Source: Psychrobacter frigidicola
Lineage (GTDB): Bacteria; Pseudomonadota; Gammaproteobacteria; Pseudomonadales; Moraxellaceae
Length of the DNA: 64,000 nt
NCBI RefSeq assembly: GCF_007997305.1
Contig: NZ_VORZ01000002.1
Coordinates: forward strand, 186,001-250,000
Direction of reading: 5' to 3'
In this document: positions 11,046-20,607 of the stretch, piece after piece
Layout: each line of letters opens with the position of its first letter
Numbering within the stretch: position 1 is the first letter of the stretch
The notes under the pieces: generated by a model
Told to the model about the DNA's origin: nothing
The model's input: the letters and a program-made list of their open reading frames with translations, nothing else
The model's database searches: none
Translations under genes and position numbers: made by a program

Positions 11046-12002
11046 ATGGCAGAGTTCAATCTGCAGACACAGTTGGCCAAACAAAAACGTTGGGATGCGA
11101 TATTCGTCAATACTACCAAAGCGGCGGCACTGTTTGTGTTGCTAAGCTTAGGGGCGATTTTACTGTCCCTTATTATTGGTGCTTGGCCGAGTATGCAGGC
11201 GTTTGGGCTGGATTTTTATACCAGTAATAACTGGGATCCGGTTGCCAATGAATACGGGGCACTTGCACCCATTTATGGCACGCTTGTCACCTCGGTAATG
11301 GCGCTGGTGATTGCCGTTCCTGTCAGCTTTGGTATTGCGATATTTTTGACTGAGCTGTGTCCGGCATTTTTAAAAAAGCCACTGGGCATAGCTATTGAAT
11401 TGCTCGCAGGTATCCCCTCTATCATTTATGGTATGTGGGGATTGTTTGTGTTCGCGCCTTTTTTTGGCAATCATATCCAACCATGGCTGACCGAAAATCT
11501 AGGCGGACTGCCTATTATCGGCAAGCTGTTCGTCGGTGCACCGATGGGCATTGGCTTATTTACTGCCTCGTTAGTACTGGCAATCATGATTATTCCCTTT
11601 ATCGCTGCCACCATGCGCGATGTGTTCTCCGTCGTGCCCGCATTATTAAAAGAATCGGCCTATGGCATGGGTGCGACCACTTGGGAGGTGATGTTTAAGA
11701 TCGTGTTGCCTTATACCAAAGCGGGGGTGGTTGGCGGCATTATTTTGGGATTAGGTCGGGCGCTTGGTGAAACCATGGCGGTGACCTTCTTGATTGGTAA
11801 TACCTTTAATATCAATCCCAGTATGTTTGCCTCTGGAGTATCTATTACCTCAGCGCTCGCCAATGAATTCGCTGAAGCGTCCGATCCGCTGCATCTATCG
11901 GCGCTGCTACATTTGGGGCTGATACTATTTATGATTACCTTTATCGTTTTGAGCCTCTCGCGTCTGCTATTACGCGGTATGGATAAGCGCGCTGGACAAT
12001 AG
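11046..12002 (+). CDS. pstC: phosphate ABC transporter permease PstC
   Basis: PstC is one of the two inner-membrane permeases of the high-affinity phosphate transporter. The 318-residue product has about six membrane helices. The EAA loop that contacts PstB is at [21 protein letters not shown], continuing into [13 protein letters not shown] chose ATG 11046 because GAGG lies 5 bp before it; a longer TTG-initiated frame from 11007 has no good ribosome-binding site. It sits 164 bp after pstS and 121 bp before pstA in the Pho-regulated operon. Confidence 0.95.
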   Translation: MAEFNLQTQLAKQKRWDAIFVNTTKAAALFVLLSLGAILLSLIIGAWPSMQAFGLDFYTSNNWDPVANEYGALAPIYGTLVTSVMALVIAVPVSFGIAIFLTELCPAFLKKPLGIAIELLAGIPSIIYGMWGLFVFAPFFGNHIQPWLTENLGGLPIIGKLFVGAPMGIGLFTASLVLAIMIIPFIAATMRDVFSVVPALLKESAYGMGATTWEVMFKIVLPYTKAGVVGGIILGLGRALGETMAVTFLIGNTFNINPSMFASGVSITSALANEFAEASDPLHLSALLHLGLILFMITFIVLSLSRLLLRGMDKRAGQ

Positions 12003-12123
12003 GTTTTGGTAGGTTGTTTTTGGTGAGCTACTTTGAACAGTGACCACTAACCCTGAAAACTTATAATAAAAAGTTTGTCTTATAAACAGCCTAAAAAGTT
12101 AAAAATAACAAGGAATCTGCTGC

Positions 12124-13017
12124 ATGACCGCGTTGTCTGCCATTACTCAAGCCTCAACTCAACCTATAACGTCCATCGACCAAGCGCTCTATCGCCGCCG
12201 CCGCTTATGGAATAAAGTCGGTTTGGGTTTTGCCGCCTTAGCCATGATATTTGGCTTATTTTGGTTGTCGTGGATTTTGCTGACCTTGGCTGTTGAAGGC
12301 TTTAGCGGTTTGGTGCAGATGCCTGTATTTACCGCTGATACGCCGCCGCCGATGGCGGAGGGTGGTCTGCGCAACGTGATTGTCGGTTCGCTAATGATTG
12401 CCAGCACGGGCTTATTTATTGGTGCACCGATTGGCATGCTGGCAGGGATTTATTTAGCAGAATTCTCGCACGGCAATTGGCTTGGACAAGTGATTCGCTT
12501 TTTAAATGACATTTTATTGTCCGCGCCATCGATTGTGATTGGCTTGTTTATCTATGCCTTATTGGTCAAAAACTATAGCTTTTCAGGTTGGGCAGGGGCG
12601 TGTGCCTTGGCGTTAATTGTTATTCCAGTGGTGGTCAGAACGACTGAAAGTATGCTGCTATTAGTGCCGAATACCTTACGGGAAGCGGCTTATGCGTTGG
12701 GCACACCTAAGTGGAAATTAGTGCTAGGCGTAACGGTTAAGGCCGCAAGGGCAGGCTTAACCACTGGCATATTATTAGCCTTTGCGCGTATTACTGGCGA
12801 GACCGCGCCGCTACTATTTACTGCGTTAAATAACCAGTATTTCAGCTTAGATATGAGTAAGGCGATGGGTAACATGCCTAATACCATTTATCAATTTGCC
12901 ATGAGCCCTTATGACAATTGGCACACGTTAGCGTGGGCAGCGGCGTTATTAATCACCCTAACCGTGCTGACGTTAAACATAGCGGCACGCTATATCGGTG
13001 GCAAAGAATATAACTAA
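12124..13017 (+). CDS. pstA: phosphate ABC transporter permease PstA
   Basis: PstA is the second permease of the phosphate transporter and pairs with PstC in the membrane. The 297-residue product has six predicted helices, the EAA loop EAAYALGTPKWKLVLGVTV, and the downstream FARITGETAPLLFTALNNQ block typical of PstA. The length is normal. AAGGA lies upstream of the ATG. It is third in the pstSCAB-phoU order. Confidence 0.95.
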   Translation: MTALSAITQASTQPITSIDQALYRRRRLWNKVGLGFAALAMIFGLFWLSWILLTLAVEGFSGLVQMPVFTADTPPPMAEGGLRNVIVGSLMIASTGLFIGAPIGMLAGIYLAEFSHGNWLGQVIRFLNDILLSAPSIVIGLFIYALLVKNYSFSGWAGACALALIVIPVVVRTTESMLLLVPNTLREAAYALGTPKWKLVLGVTVKAARAGLTTGILLAFARITGETAPLLFTALNNQYFSLDMSKAMGNMPNTIYQFAMSPYDNWHTLAWAAALLITLTVLTLNIAARYIGGKEYN

Positions 13018-13085
13018 AAACTGCTGTTTACCTGTTTTCTTGATTTTATAATACTTTCACTTTATGCCAGACCTGAATAAGGGAC

Positions 13086-14006
13086 ATGACCATGACCGAT
13101 ACTGCCGCCAAATCCAAGAAGAATAAGACTCGCATTACGGTACCTATGCGCCGCTCTAGCACTGCTGATGCGCATAGCAGTATGCCTGTGACCGGTGAAA
13201 ACCCAGCACTGTCGACTGAGCCAGCGAGCAATTTGTCTATAGATAATCTACCCGCCGCAAAAATTCAAATCCGTGATTTAAACTTTTATTACGGTAGCTT
13301 TCGTGCGCTAAAAGATATCTCGCTCGATATTCCAGACAAGCAAGTAACGGCCTTTATTGGCCCTTCTGGTTGCGGAAAATCGACGTTATTGCGCACCCTA
13401 AACCGGATGTATGATTTGTATCCTAATATGCGCGCCGACGGTCAGATTTATCTCGATGGTCATGATGTATTGGCCAAGTCGATGGATGTTAATTTACTGC
13501 GTGCCAAAGTCGGCATGGTGTTCCAAAAGCCCACACCGTTTCCCATGTCCATTTTTGATAATGTGGCATTTGGCGTACGCTTATATGAAAAAATGTCCAA
13601 GGCAGAGCTTGCTGAGCGCGTCGAGTGGGCACTGAAAAAAGCTGCGCTGTGGACTGAAGTCAAAGACAAGCTGAATGCTTCAGGCTTATCATTATCTGGT
13701 GGACAGCAGCAGCGCTTATGTATCGCGCGCGGCGTGGCAACCAAGCCGGAAGTGTTATTATTAGATGAGCCAACCTCAGCGCTCGACCCCATATCAACGG
13801 GGGCGATTGAGGATTTAATTGAGGATTTAAAGCAGGAATATACCATTGCCATCGTCACTCATAATATGCAGCAAGCGGCGCGGATTTCTGACTATACCGC
13901 TTATATGTATCTTGGGGATATGGTCGAGATGGGCAATACTGATCAGATTTTTACCAATCCTAGTCAGCAAGCGACTGAAGATTATATTACGGGGCGTTAT
14001 GGCTAA
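13086..14006 (+). CDS. pstB: phosphate ABC transporter ATP-binding protein PstB
   Basis: PstB is the ATPase that powers phosphate import; it forms a dimer on the cytoplasmic face of PstC-PstA. Walker A is GPSGCGKS at residues 92-99, the signature is LSGGQQQR, Walker B is [13 protein letters not shown], and the H-loop is IVTHNMQQA. The product has 306 residues, about 45-50 more than usual PstB proteins. The extra part is a basic, Ser/Thr-rich N-terminal tail (residues 1-57) without recognisable fold. The chosen ATG has AAGGGA just upstream, which supports translation of the extension, although no internal check is possible here. Confidence 0.95.
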   Translation: MTMTDTAAKSKKNKTRITVPMRRSSTADAHSSMPVTGENPALSTEPASNLSIDNLPAAKIQIRDLNFYYGSFRALKDISLDIPDKQVTAFIGPSGCGKSTLLRTLNRMYDLYPNMRADGQIYLDGHDVLAKSMDVNLLRAKVGMVFQKPTPFPMSIFDNVAFGVRLYEKMSKAELAERVEWALKKAALWTEVKDKLNASGLSLSGGQQQRLCIARGVATKPEVLLLDEPTSALDPISTGAIEDLIEDLKQEYTIAIVTHNMQQAARISDYTAYMYLGDMVEMGNTDQIFTNPSQQATEDYITGRYG

Positions 14007-14110
14007 TTGTTTTATTTATTATGGTTTTTCTACTCATATAGTTAATCCAATTTACAAACGACCCAATGTTGCTGGGCTACTGAAATGAATTTTTTGCAGC
14101 CTCTGTCACG

Positions 14111-14129
14111 CTTGCGAACAGCACGCAAG
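14111..14129 (+). other. small inverted repeat between pstB and phoU
   Basis: CTTGCG and CGCAAG (14111-14116 and 14124-14129) are separated by 7 bp, followed by an A-run and not a T-run. It may form a weak hairpin in the pst transcript that could reduce read-through or affect RNA decay; no function is established. Confidence 0.35.
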
Positions 14130-14210
14130 AAAAATTTATACCAATAATACGTTGTCATAAATGTGTCTTTTTTATTGAGTTTTTATCGTGTTTCTATTGA
14201 GAGTCTTATT

Positions 14211-14930
14211 ATGTCCAATCAGATGTTCCATACCTCCAAAAGCTTTGATCAAGACTTAACCGAGACCACTGATTTATTTTTAGAGATGGGTGCGCTTGCC
14301 GGGCAGCAAGTGGCACAAGCTATGCACGCTTTGATAGAAGGCGATATGCATTTGGCCCATCAGGTGGTTGAGCAGGACAGTGCGGTCAATCAACTAGAGG
14401 TGCTGATTGATGAGCGTATACTATTATTAGTCGCTAAAAGGCAGCCAGCCGCACGCGACTTGCGCTATGTGATGGCGGTCAGTAAAGGGGTGGTAGATAT
14501 TGAGCGTATCGGCGATGAAGCGGCTAAGATTGCTCATATGGCGCAGCAAGTGGCAGCCGATAACAGTGGTACTTATAGCTATCATGAGGTACAGCACTTG
14601 AGTAACCAGGTGCGCCTGATGCTACACAGTGCGCTAGCAGCATTTGAACACTTGCAAGTAGAGCGGGCTTTTGATGTGATGCGTAGCGATGGTAACGTGG
14701 ATTTTGAGTATCAGTCTGCCATGCGAGCTCTGATGACCTATGTCATGGAAGACCCGCGGCAAGTCAGTCATGTGATTAACCTAATGTGGATACTTAGAGC
14801 GCTTGAGCGCATCGGTGACCATGCGCGCAACATCGCTGAGCTAGTGATTTATATCAGCAGTGGTACGGATGTGCGCCATAGTGATTTTGAGACAGTACAA
14901 CAAGCCATTGACGCTAGCAAAATCGGCTAG
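14211..14930 (+). CDS. phoU: phosphate signalling protein PhoU
   Basis: PhoU links the Pst transporter to the PhoR sensor and keeps the Pho regulon off when phosphate is plentiful. The 239-residue product is all alpha-helical with two PhoU domains. The acidic metal-binding repeats fit DIERIGDEAAKIAHM (first domain) and ALERIGDHARNIAELV (second domain). ATG 14211 is chosen over an upstream GTG at 14163 because it gives the standard PhoU N-terminus (MSNQMFHTSKSFDQDL). The gene closes the pst operon. Confidence 0.95.
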   Translation: MSNQMFHTSKSFDQDLTETTDLFLEMGALAGQQVAQAMHALIEGDMHLAHQVVEQDSAVNQLEVLIDERILLLVAKRQPAARDLRYVMAVSKGVVDIERIGDEAAKIAHMAQQVAADNSGTYSYHEVQHLSNQVRLMLHSALAAFEHLQVERAFDVMRSDGNVDFEYQSAMRALMTYVMEDPRQVSHVINLMWILRALERIGDHARNIAELVIYISSGTDVRHSDFETVQQAIDASKIG

Positions 14931-14934
14931 CGTC
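14910..14934 (+). other. inverted repeat spanning the phoU stop codon
   Basis: GACGCTAGC and GCTAGCGTC form a 9-bp perfect stem with a 7-bp loop. The right arm covers the phoU TAG stop. Downstream is only a short T-rich stretch, so it is at most a weak terminator or mRNA end-protecting hairpin for the pst operon. Confidence 0.4.
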
Positions 14935-14988
14935 TGCTGTATTTTCAGTGGTTATATTTTACTTTCAGGCTTTAAGTTAATTTTTGGT

Positions 14989-15285
14989 TTAGCCTTTATT
15001 TTCAGGCGTCCAACCTTCTGCGCGTTCATAGTCTTCATTGTCCAAAAATTTATCACGCTGCTCCGTCAAGAATTTCTTGGCTTCAGGGTCCATCATACTG
15101 AGATGATTTTCATTAATTAACATGGTTTGATGTTCAAGCCATTCTTGCCATGCCTTGTCAGATACGGTTTCTTGTAGTGCTTGCCCACTTTTATTAGGGA
15201 AAGGCGGGTACGACATTCTTGGCAAGTCTTGCTTATATTTGCGGCAAAATACCAAATTCGCTTGGGGATTAAAAGTCTCAGTCAT
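14989..15285 (-). CDS. yggX: oxidative damage protection / Fe(II) trafficking protein YggX
   Basis: YggX is a small cytoplasmic protein that protects iron-sulfur clusters against oxidants and is thought to take part in Fe(II) traffic. The 98-residue length is typical. The conserved N-terminal cysteine lies in [12 protein letters not shown], followed by the [20 protein letters not shown] block and the C-terminal [10 protein letters not shown] stretch. The ATG has AAGGAG at good spacing. In many gammaproteobacteria yggX follows mutY; here it lies downstream of argH on the same strand, but an argH terminator separates the two. Confidence 0.93.
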   Translation of the reverse strand: MTETFNPQANLVFCRKYKQDLPRMSYPPFPNKSGQALQETVSDKAWQEWLEHQTMLINENHLSMMDPEAKKFLTEQRDKFLDNEDYERAEGWTPENKG

Positions 15286-15417
15286 GGATAGCTCCTTGTT
15301 TGTTATTTATTGATTATTATTAAAGGTTTGATAAAAAGTGTCGTTTAAACTTGTCTATAAAAGAGTTGTCTATTAAAAAATGGTTTGTCATCACATACTG
15401 TACCTGATTATACCTAT

Positions 15418-15448
15418 AAAAACACCCGCAACGATGGCGGGTGTTTTT
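15418..15448 (-). terminator. argH terminator
   Basis: A perfect 12-bp stem AAAAACACCCGC pairs with its complement around a 7-base loop and runs into a T-tract on either strand. It lies 29 bp after the argH stop and separates argH from yggX. Confidence 0.92.
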
Positions 15449-15476
15449 ATGGCTATGATTCAGTCAGCATAACGCC

Positions 15477-16970
15477 TTAAGCGAACACTTCTAATCGTGT
15501 GCGCGCGCGGCTAACGGCTTGCTTCACTTGATTGGGCGCTGTGCCGCCTAAGTGGTCACGCGCTGCGAGCGAGCCTTCTAACGTTAAGAACTCGAACACA
15601 TCGTCGCCAATCGCATCACTAAATTGCTTTAATTGCGCCAATGATAAATCGCTCAAGTCGACACTTTCTTTAATACCTAAAGCAACCGCATTGCCGACCA
15701 CTTCATGCGCATCACGGAACGCAACGCCATTGCGTACTAGATAATCCGCTAAATCGGTAGCGGTGGCATAACCTTTCATGGTGGCTGCGCGCATATTTTC
15801 TTTATTGGGCGTGATATTCGGCAGCATATCGGCAAAGGCCAATAGTGAACCAGTCAACGTATCGACACAATCAAAGAGCGGCTCTTTGTCTTCTTGGTTG
15901 TCTTTATTGTAGGCTAATGGCTGACTTTTCATTAGGCTTAATAAAGTCATTAACTGACCAAAGACGCGTGCTGCTTTACCGCGCACCAATTCTGGCACGT
16001 CAGGGTTTTTCTTTTGCGGCATGATCGATGAGCCGGTACAAAAGCGGTCGGGAATCTGCACGAAGTTAAATTGTGCCGACATCCAAAGGATAATCTCTTC
16101 ACTCATACGTGACAGATGCATCATTAAAATAGAGGCTGCTGAGGTAAACTCAATGGCAAAATCACGGTCTGATACGGCATCGAGTGAGTTTTGGCAAATG
16201 CCTTCAAATCCAAGTAACTCAGCAGTAATGGTACGGTCAATCGGGAAAGTGGTACCAGCAAGGGCGGCGCTACCAAGTGGCAGCTGATTAATACGGCGAC
16301 GCGCATCGACAAGGCGCTCAGTGTCACGGAATAACATCTCAAACCATGCCATCACGTGATGACCGAAACTCACTGGCTGCGCGGTTTGCAAATGGGTAAA
16401 GCCCGGCATGATAGTATCGGTATGTTGCTCAGCCAAATCAAGCAAGCCGCTTTGCAGGCGTACCAACAGTGCAATAATATTATCCGTTTCTTCACGTAAC
16501 CACAGACGAATATCGGTGGCAACTTGGTCATTACGACTGCGTCCAGTATGTAGCTTTTTGCCTACTGGCCCAATAATATCCGTCAAGCGCGATTCAACGT
16601 TCATGTGCACGTCTTCTAGTGCAATGGACCATTGGAACTCGCCCGCTTCAATCTCAGCGAGTACTTTTTTTAAGCCGTCAATAATAGTGGTAACGTCGTC
16701 ACTGCTTAAAATATCGCATTTGCCTAGCATGGTCGCATGTGCGATTGAGCCTTCGATATCGTGACGGGCAAAACGCTGATCAAAGCCTACGGAGGCGGTG
16801 AAAGCAGCAACGAAGCTATCGGTTGCTTCGCTAAAGCGCCCGCCCCACATCTGTTGGCCTGGGCTGTTTTGTTTAGCGCTGTCGGTTCTAGAAGCATCTG
16901 TGCTAGAATCAGGCGCATGTGAATTTTTATTTTGCTCGGGATTACTAGTATTTGAAGAAGTGGCGTTCAT
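15477..16970 (-). CDS. argH: argininosuccinate lyase
   Basis: ArgH carries out the last step of arginine synthesis, splitting argininosuccinate into arginine and fumarate; the active enzyme is a tetramer. The fumarase/aspartase superfamily signature is [11 protein letters not shown] with the catalytic serine, and [12 protein letters not shown] and [10 protein letters not shown] complete the active site. The 497-residue frame is about 40 longer than usual because of a Ser/Asn-rich N-terminal tail before the standard [13 protein letters not shown] start. Met41 is therefore a realistic alternative start (at 16850). The gene is divergent from the sensor kinase gene, as in Pseudomonas, where argH neighbours algZ/fimS. 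Confidence 0.95.
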   Translation of the reverse strand: MNATSSNTSNPEQNKNSHAPDSSTDASRTDSAKQNSPGQQMWGGRFSEATDSFVAAFTASVGFDQRFARHDIEGSIAHATMLGKCDILSSDDVTTIIDGLKKVLAEIEAGEFQWSIALEDVHMNVESRLTDIIGPVGKKLHTGRSRNDQVATDIRLWLREETDNIIALLVRLQSGLLDLAEQHTDTIMPGFTHLQTAQPVSFGHHVMAWFEMLFRDTERLVDARRRINQLPLGSAALAGTTFPIDRTITAELLGFEGICQNSLDAVSDRDFAIEFTSAASILMMHLSRMSEEIILWMSAQFNFVQIPDRFCTGSSIMPQKKNPDVPELVRGKAARVFGQLMTLLSLMKSQPLAYNKDNQEDKEPLFDCVDTLTGSLLAFADMLPNITPNKENMRAATMKGYATATDLADYLVRNGVAFRDAHEVVGNAVALGIKESVDLSDLSLAQLKQFSDAIGDDVFEFLTLEGSLAARDHLGGTAPNQVKQAVSRARTRLEVFA

Positions 16971-17068
16971 ATCGGTCTAAGACAAGTCTGGAGAATAAGG
17001 GCTCAAGTATAGCAAATGATGAGGTTGCCTTACTAGCAGAGCGCTTAGAGTTTTTTGTCCCTAAGTTC

Positions 17069-18103
17069 ATGGACACTATGAGGGCTTGGCAGTGGGTGCT
17101 ATATATCTTTTTCTGGTCGCTATTTGTCACTGTCATTGATCGGCATGATTTAGCGACGTGGTCAGATTTCTTAATCAAATTTGCCAGCCGTATCACTCAA
17201 AATACAATGACTATTATTCCTGCATTTTATTTGATTGACTATTTGCGTCCGATTTCAAAACACGCCAACCCCGTCCAGATAAGTATGCGCATTTTACTGC
17301 TCGTTATGTGTGGCGCTGCGATATCAGCAACCTTCGTCAAGTTAGTCATGATTAATGTCGGCTGGCTTGAGTATGACCCTTACACTTTTATCTTTAGTGT
17401 TTTATTTAATGTGGTTACGACCGGCGGCTTTACAATCGTGTTTTTGTTGTATTTTTTGCGCCAGCATCGTGAACTGATGGCGCTTAAAATATCCTTTGAA
17501 AATAAGCTTACTGCGCAAAACGACATCATGAAGTCCCGCATCTCTCCGCATTTTTTCTTTAATACCATCAACAGTCTTGCCTCTCTGATAGAGACTGATC
17601 CACCACATGCCGCTGAATTGTTGCAGCACGTCTCAGCCTTATTTCGTGCCACTTTTAACGGGGCCCGTGAGATTAGCTTTGAGGAAGAAGTGGCCCTATG
17701 TGAGCATTATTTAGCCATCGAATCGAGCCGTCTAGCAGATAAGCTGGTAGTCACATGGCAGCTGCCTGAAGATGATATGATGTACGATATGGTTATTACC
17801 TCATTGACGCTACAAAGCGTGCTTGAGAAGATGCTGCTCAATGTGGTTGAGATGACTACTGAAACTATTGTGATTGATATTACCGTCACTTGGCAGCATC
17901 ACCGTATTGCCATCACTGTGACCGTGCAACTGCCAAGCAAAACCTTTATGGTGACTCATGACTTACGTCGACATATTAGTTTTCATATTCAAGCTGATCG
18001 TCTCAGAGCATATTTTGGTCAAAGCGCTGATATCCAAAGTACGGTCACCAGTCAACAGATTGTGACGGTTATTGATTATCCATTGCAAGATGTAGGGCTT
18101 TAA
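17069..18103 (+). CDS. FimS/AlgZ-like sensor histidine kinase (LytS family, degenerate ATPase part)
   Basis: This membrane protein is the likely partner of the AlgR-like regulator downstream. About four transmembrane helices (within residues 10-130 of the Met17069 form) precede a pfam06580-type histidine kinase region. The phospho-acceptor histidine is in SRISPHFFFNTINSL (H161 from ATG 17069). The C-terminal ATPase half keeps overall length but lacks a recognisable N-box and DNGxG motif; the final G-rich block is replaced by HISFHIQADRLRAYFG. An atypical kinase domain is also known for Pseudomonas FimS/AlgZ. The start is uncertain: the frame stays open back to a TTG at 16952, which would overlap the divergent argH start. 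In Pseudomonas this pair controls type IV pili and exopolysaccharide. Confidence 0.8.
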   Translation: MDTMRAWQWVLYIFFWSLFVTVIDRHDLATWSDFLIKFASRITQNTMTIIPAFYLIDYLRPISKHANPVQISMRILLLVMCGAAISATFVKLVMINVGWLEYDPYTFIFSVLFNVVTTGGFTIVFLLYFLRQHRELMALKISFENKLTAQNDIMKSRISPHFFFNTINSLASLIETDPPHAAELLQHVSALFRATFNGAREISFEEEVALCEHYLAIESSRLADKLVVTWQLPEDDMMYDMVITSLTLQSVLEKMLLNVVEMTTETIVIDITVTWQHHRIAITVTVQLPSKTFMVTHDLRRHISFHIQADRLRAYFGQSADIQSTVTSQQIVTVIDYPLQDVGL

Positions 18104-18596
18104 TTAGCCTGAACTTACCTTTCCTATCAAAATCGTTTCAGCATTCAACAAGTTTTTTCTATTTGAAGCATAGTTTATTGGTGTGACCGGTTCCAATTAG
18201 CCGTCGCCATACACAATATTATATATTTACATTGATGGCACAATTGTTGCAGCTTATATATTCTTATATATCTTTAATCTTTATATTTAACCCGTTTTTA
18301 TTAACTTATAGCTGACAAAATTGTTCTACAACTCCTGCTTTGCTTATTCAGCAAATAGCGTACTATTAGGTAGTTGAGTTACAAATATGGTAATTTGACA
18401 AGCAGGTAGCAAGTAAAACTACAAAGCATAAAACCTAGATAAAATAAGTCATTATTTGCTGATAAAATCATAAAAAAAGTATTGATAATCAAAAGCGTTG
18501 ACAATAATAAGATGATAGTTTGAAGGTAATTGTCATTAAAACCCATAATAAAAAACCAACAAATTTTGTTCGGTAGGCTGTCAAAGAGGGAAGTAC
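18104..18596. other. 493-bp AT-rich gap between sensor and regulator genes
   Basis: The stretch separating the sensor gene and its regulator is strongly AT-rich with several TATATA and TTGACA-like words. It most likely carries a separate promoter for the regulator gene, but no single -35/-10 pair stands out. An opposite-strand frame of 82 codons exists here and runs into the regulator gene; I see no support for it. Confidence 0.4.
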
Positions 18597-19334
18597 ATGC
18601 GCATTGTAGTTTGTGATGATGAGCCATTAGCCCGTGAGCGTTTGATTAGAATTGTACAAGAATCAGGTCATGAGGTGGTTGCACAGGCAACGACTGGCGC
18701 TGAGGCGATTACCGCAGTAAACTCTCTACAGCCAGATGTAATTTTGCTTGATATTCGCATGCCAGAGATGGATGGGGTTCGTTGCGCCACAATCCTAAAC
18801 GAGCTTGAACATCCCCCAGCGATTATCTTTGTTACGGCTTATGATCATTATGCTATTGCTGCTTTTAAGGCCAATGCAATCGGCTATTTGTTGAAACCTG
18901 CCAATAAAGTTGAGCTGCTAGAGGCACTAGGTAGGGCCAAGAACCTCAATGCTGCTCAACTAAACGGCATTCGTAAATTACAAGACCCGACGGCGCGGCC
19001 CGTCCGTGAACATATTACTGCGCGTACCCATCGCGGGGTTGAGTTGATTAAGCTTACAGACATTTATTATTGCACTGCCGATCAAAAGTATGTCAAAGTC
19101 CGTCATAAAGGCGGTATTGTGCTCATTGATGATACCTTAAAAGAGCTGGAGCAAGAGTTCGGTGAACGTCTCTTTCGCGTCCATCGCAATGCCATTATTA
19201 ACCTCAACTATTTGGATTTCTTAGAGACCATTGATTCTGGGCAATATCAAGTACGCTTCAAAGGTATTGATGAAACTTTAGCTGTCAGCCGCCGCCACTT
19301 GCCAGCGCTACGGGATAAAATTCAAAGTATGTAG
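18597..19334 (+). CDS. algR: AlgR-like LytTR-family response regulator
   Basis: This 245-residue cytoplasmic regulator has an N-terminal receiver domain with acidic pocket D7/D8, phospho-acceptor D52 (LLDIRMPEMDG), and K100 (YLLKP). The C-terminal LytTR DNA-binding domain begins near residue 138 (TARTHRGVELIKLTDIYYC) and includes the FRVHRNAIINLNYL block. GAGGGAAG lies before the ATG. The order argH / sensor / regulator / hemC / hemD equals that of the Pseudomonas algZ-algR region, supporting the AlgR name. In Pseudomonas AlgR controls alginate and type IV pili; targets here are unknown. The pair is split by an unusually long 493-bp gap. Confidence 0.88.
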   Translation: MRIVVCDDEPLARERLIRIVQESGHEVVAQATTGAEAITAVNSLQPDVILLDIRMPEMDGVRCATILNELEHPPAIIFVTAYDHYAIAAFKANAIGYLLKPANKVELLEALGRAKNLNAAQLNGIRKLQDPTARPVREHITARTHRGVELIKLTDIYYCTADQKYVKVRHKGGIVLIDDTLKELEQEFGERLFRVHRNAIINLNYLDFLETIDSGQYQVRFKGIDETLAVSRRHLPALRDKIQSM

Positions 19335-19516
19335 CCGATAGTTTATGGCATAATAATTTCTAGCTGGATGATCTATAGATTAATGGCTTATATACTCATG
19401 ACGACAGCCTAATAAACCACCCATATCTTAAAACCCTTATTTATGCTTAAATAGGGGTATTTTTTTGCGTCACTGGATAGCAAAATCCTATAGTACCAAC
19501 CTTATTGAGGCCATTT

Positions 19517-20554
19517 ATGAGCACCACGCCGCAACCTGCTGTCACTACTCTAAACATCGCTACTCGCCAGAGCCCTTTGGCATTATGGCAAGCGGAACAT
19601 ATTCGCGATCGCCTGATGGATTTATATCCAGAGATGACGATTAACCTGCTAAAAATTGTCACTAAAGGGGATAAGATTTTGGACACCCCATTAGCGAAAA
19701 TTGGCGGTAAGGGTTTGTTTGTCAAAGAGCTTGAGCAAGCGATGTATGATAAGGAGGCAGATATTGCCGTACATTCCTTAAAAGACGTGCCCATGCAGTT
19801 ACCTGAAGGTTTGATGTTAGGGGTTTATTGCAAGCGCGCATCGCCAACAGATGCGTTTGTGTCTAACACTTATAATAGTATTGATGAGCTGCCACAAGGC
19901 TCGGTCGTTGGGACCTCAAGCCTGCGCCGTCAGTGTCAGATTAAGGCTTATCGTCCCGACCTACAAATCAAAACGTTGCGTGGCAACGTTGGCACACGTT
20001 TGGGTAAATTAGATGCTGGCGAGTACGATGCCATCATTTTGGCAACCAGTGGTCTACAGCGTATTGAGCTTGACGCCCGCATTCGCGGTGAATTGGATAT
20101 CGATATGTGCCTGCCTGCCGTTGGGCAAGGGGCGCTCGCGATTGAATGTCGCGAAGGTGATGCTGAGATACTCGCATTACTAGCACCACTGAATGATAAT
20201 CAGGCACGTATTCGTCTGATTGCAGAGCGAGCTTTAAATCGCCATTTAGAAGGTGGCTGCCAAGTGCCTATTGCTGCTTTTGCTTTGCTACAAACTTCTG
20301 ATAATAGTCATAATGATAATAGCAATACAATCGACAATAATAATGATGACGCGGGTAATATGTTGTGGTTACGCGGTCGGGTTGGACAAGCTGATGGTAG
20401 CGAGTTACTGAAGTCTGAAAAGTGCATTAATTTAAGTGGCACCCAAGCCGAGCGAGAAGTGCAAGCCAATCAGCTGGGTATCGATGTGGCAACAATGCTG
20501 CTTGCCAAAGGTGCTGGTGATATTTTAGCAGCGATCTACCATCCCGAAGAGTAA
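19517..20554 (+). CDS. hemC: hydroxymethylbilane synthase (porphobilinogen deaminase)
   Basis: HemC joins four porphobilinogens into hydroxymethylbilane in haem synthesis. Conserved blocks include [38 protein letters not shown] and the dipyrromethane-binding Cys248 in LEGGCQVP. The product has 345 residues, about 30 longer than E. coli HemC, because of an Asn/Asp-rich insert (about residues 261-280) directly after the cofactor loop. ATG 19517 with TTGAGG upstream is preferred over TTG 19505. The gene starts the hemC-hemD-hemX-like run. Confidence 0.95.
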   Translation: MSTTPQPAVTTLNIATRQSPLALWQAEHIRDRLMDLYPEMTINLLKIVTKGDKILDTPLAKIGGKGLFVKELEQAMYDKEADIAVHSLKDVPMQLPEGLMLGVYCKRASPTDAFVSNTYNSIDELPQGSVVGTSSLRRQCQIKAYRPDLQIKTLRGNVGTRLGKLDAGEYDAIILATSGLQRIELDARIRGELDIDMCLPAVGQGALAIECREGDAEILALLAPLNDNQARIRLIAERALNRHLEGGCQVPIAAFALLQTSDNSHNDNSNTIDNNNDDAGNMLWLRGRVGQADGSELLKSEKCINLSGTQAEREVQANQLGIDVATMLLAKGAGDILAAIYHPEE

Positions 20555-20607
20555 GTTTAAAGGCGTTACTTATAGTAGCAGTCACTTTATCGGCACTTAA
20601 GTATCTT

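Noticed and set aside
18379..18627. 82-codon minus-strand frame with hydrophobic segments between the sensor and regulator genes
   Set aside because: It overlaps the regulator start, has no ribosome-binding site that I can see, and AT-rich DNA often encodes hydrophobic runs by chance.
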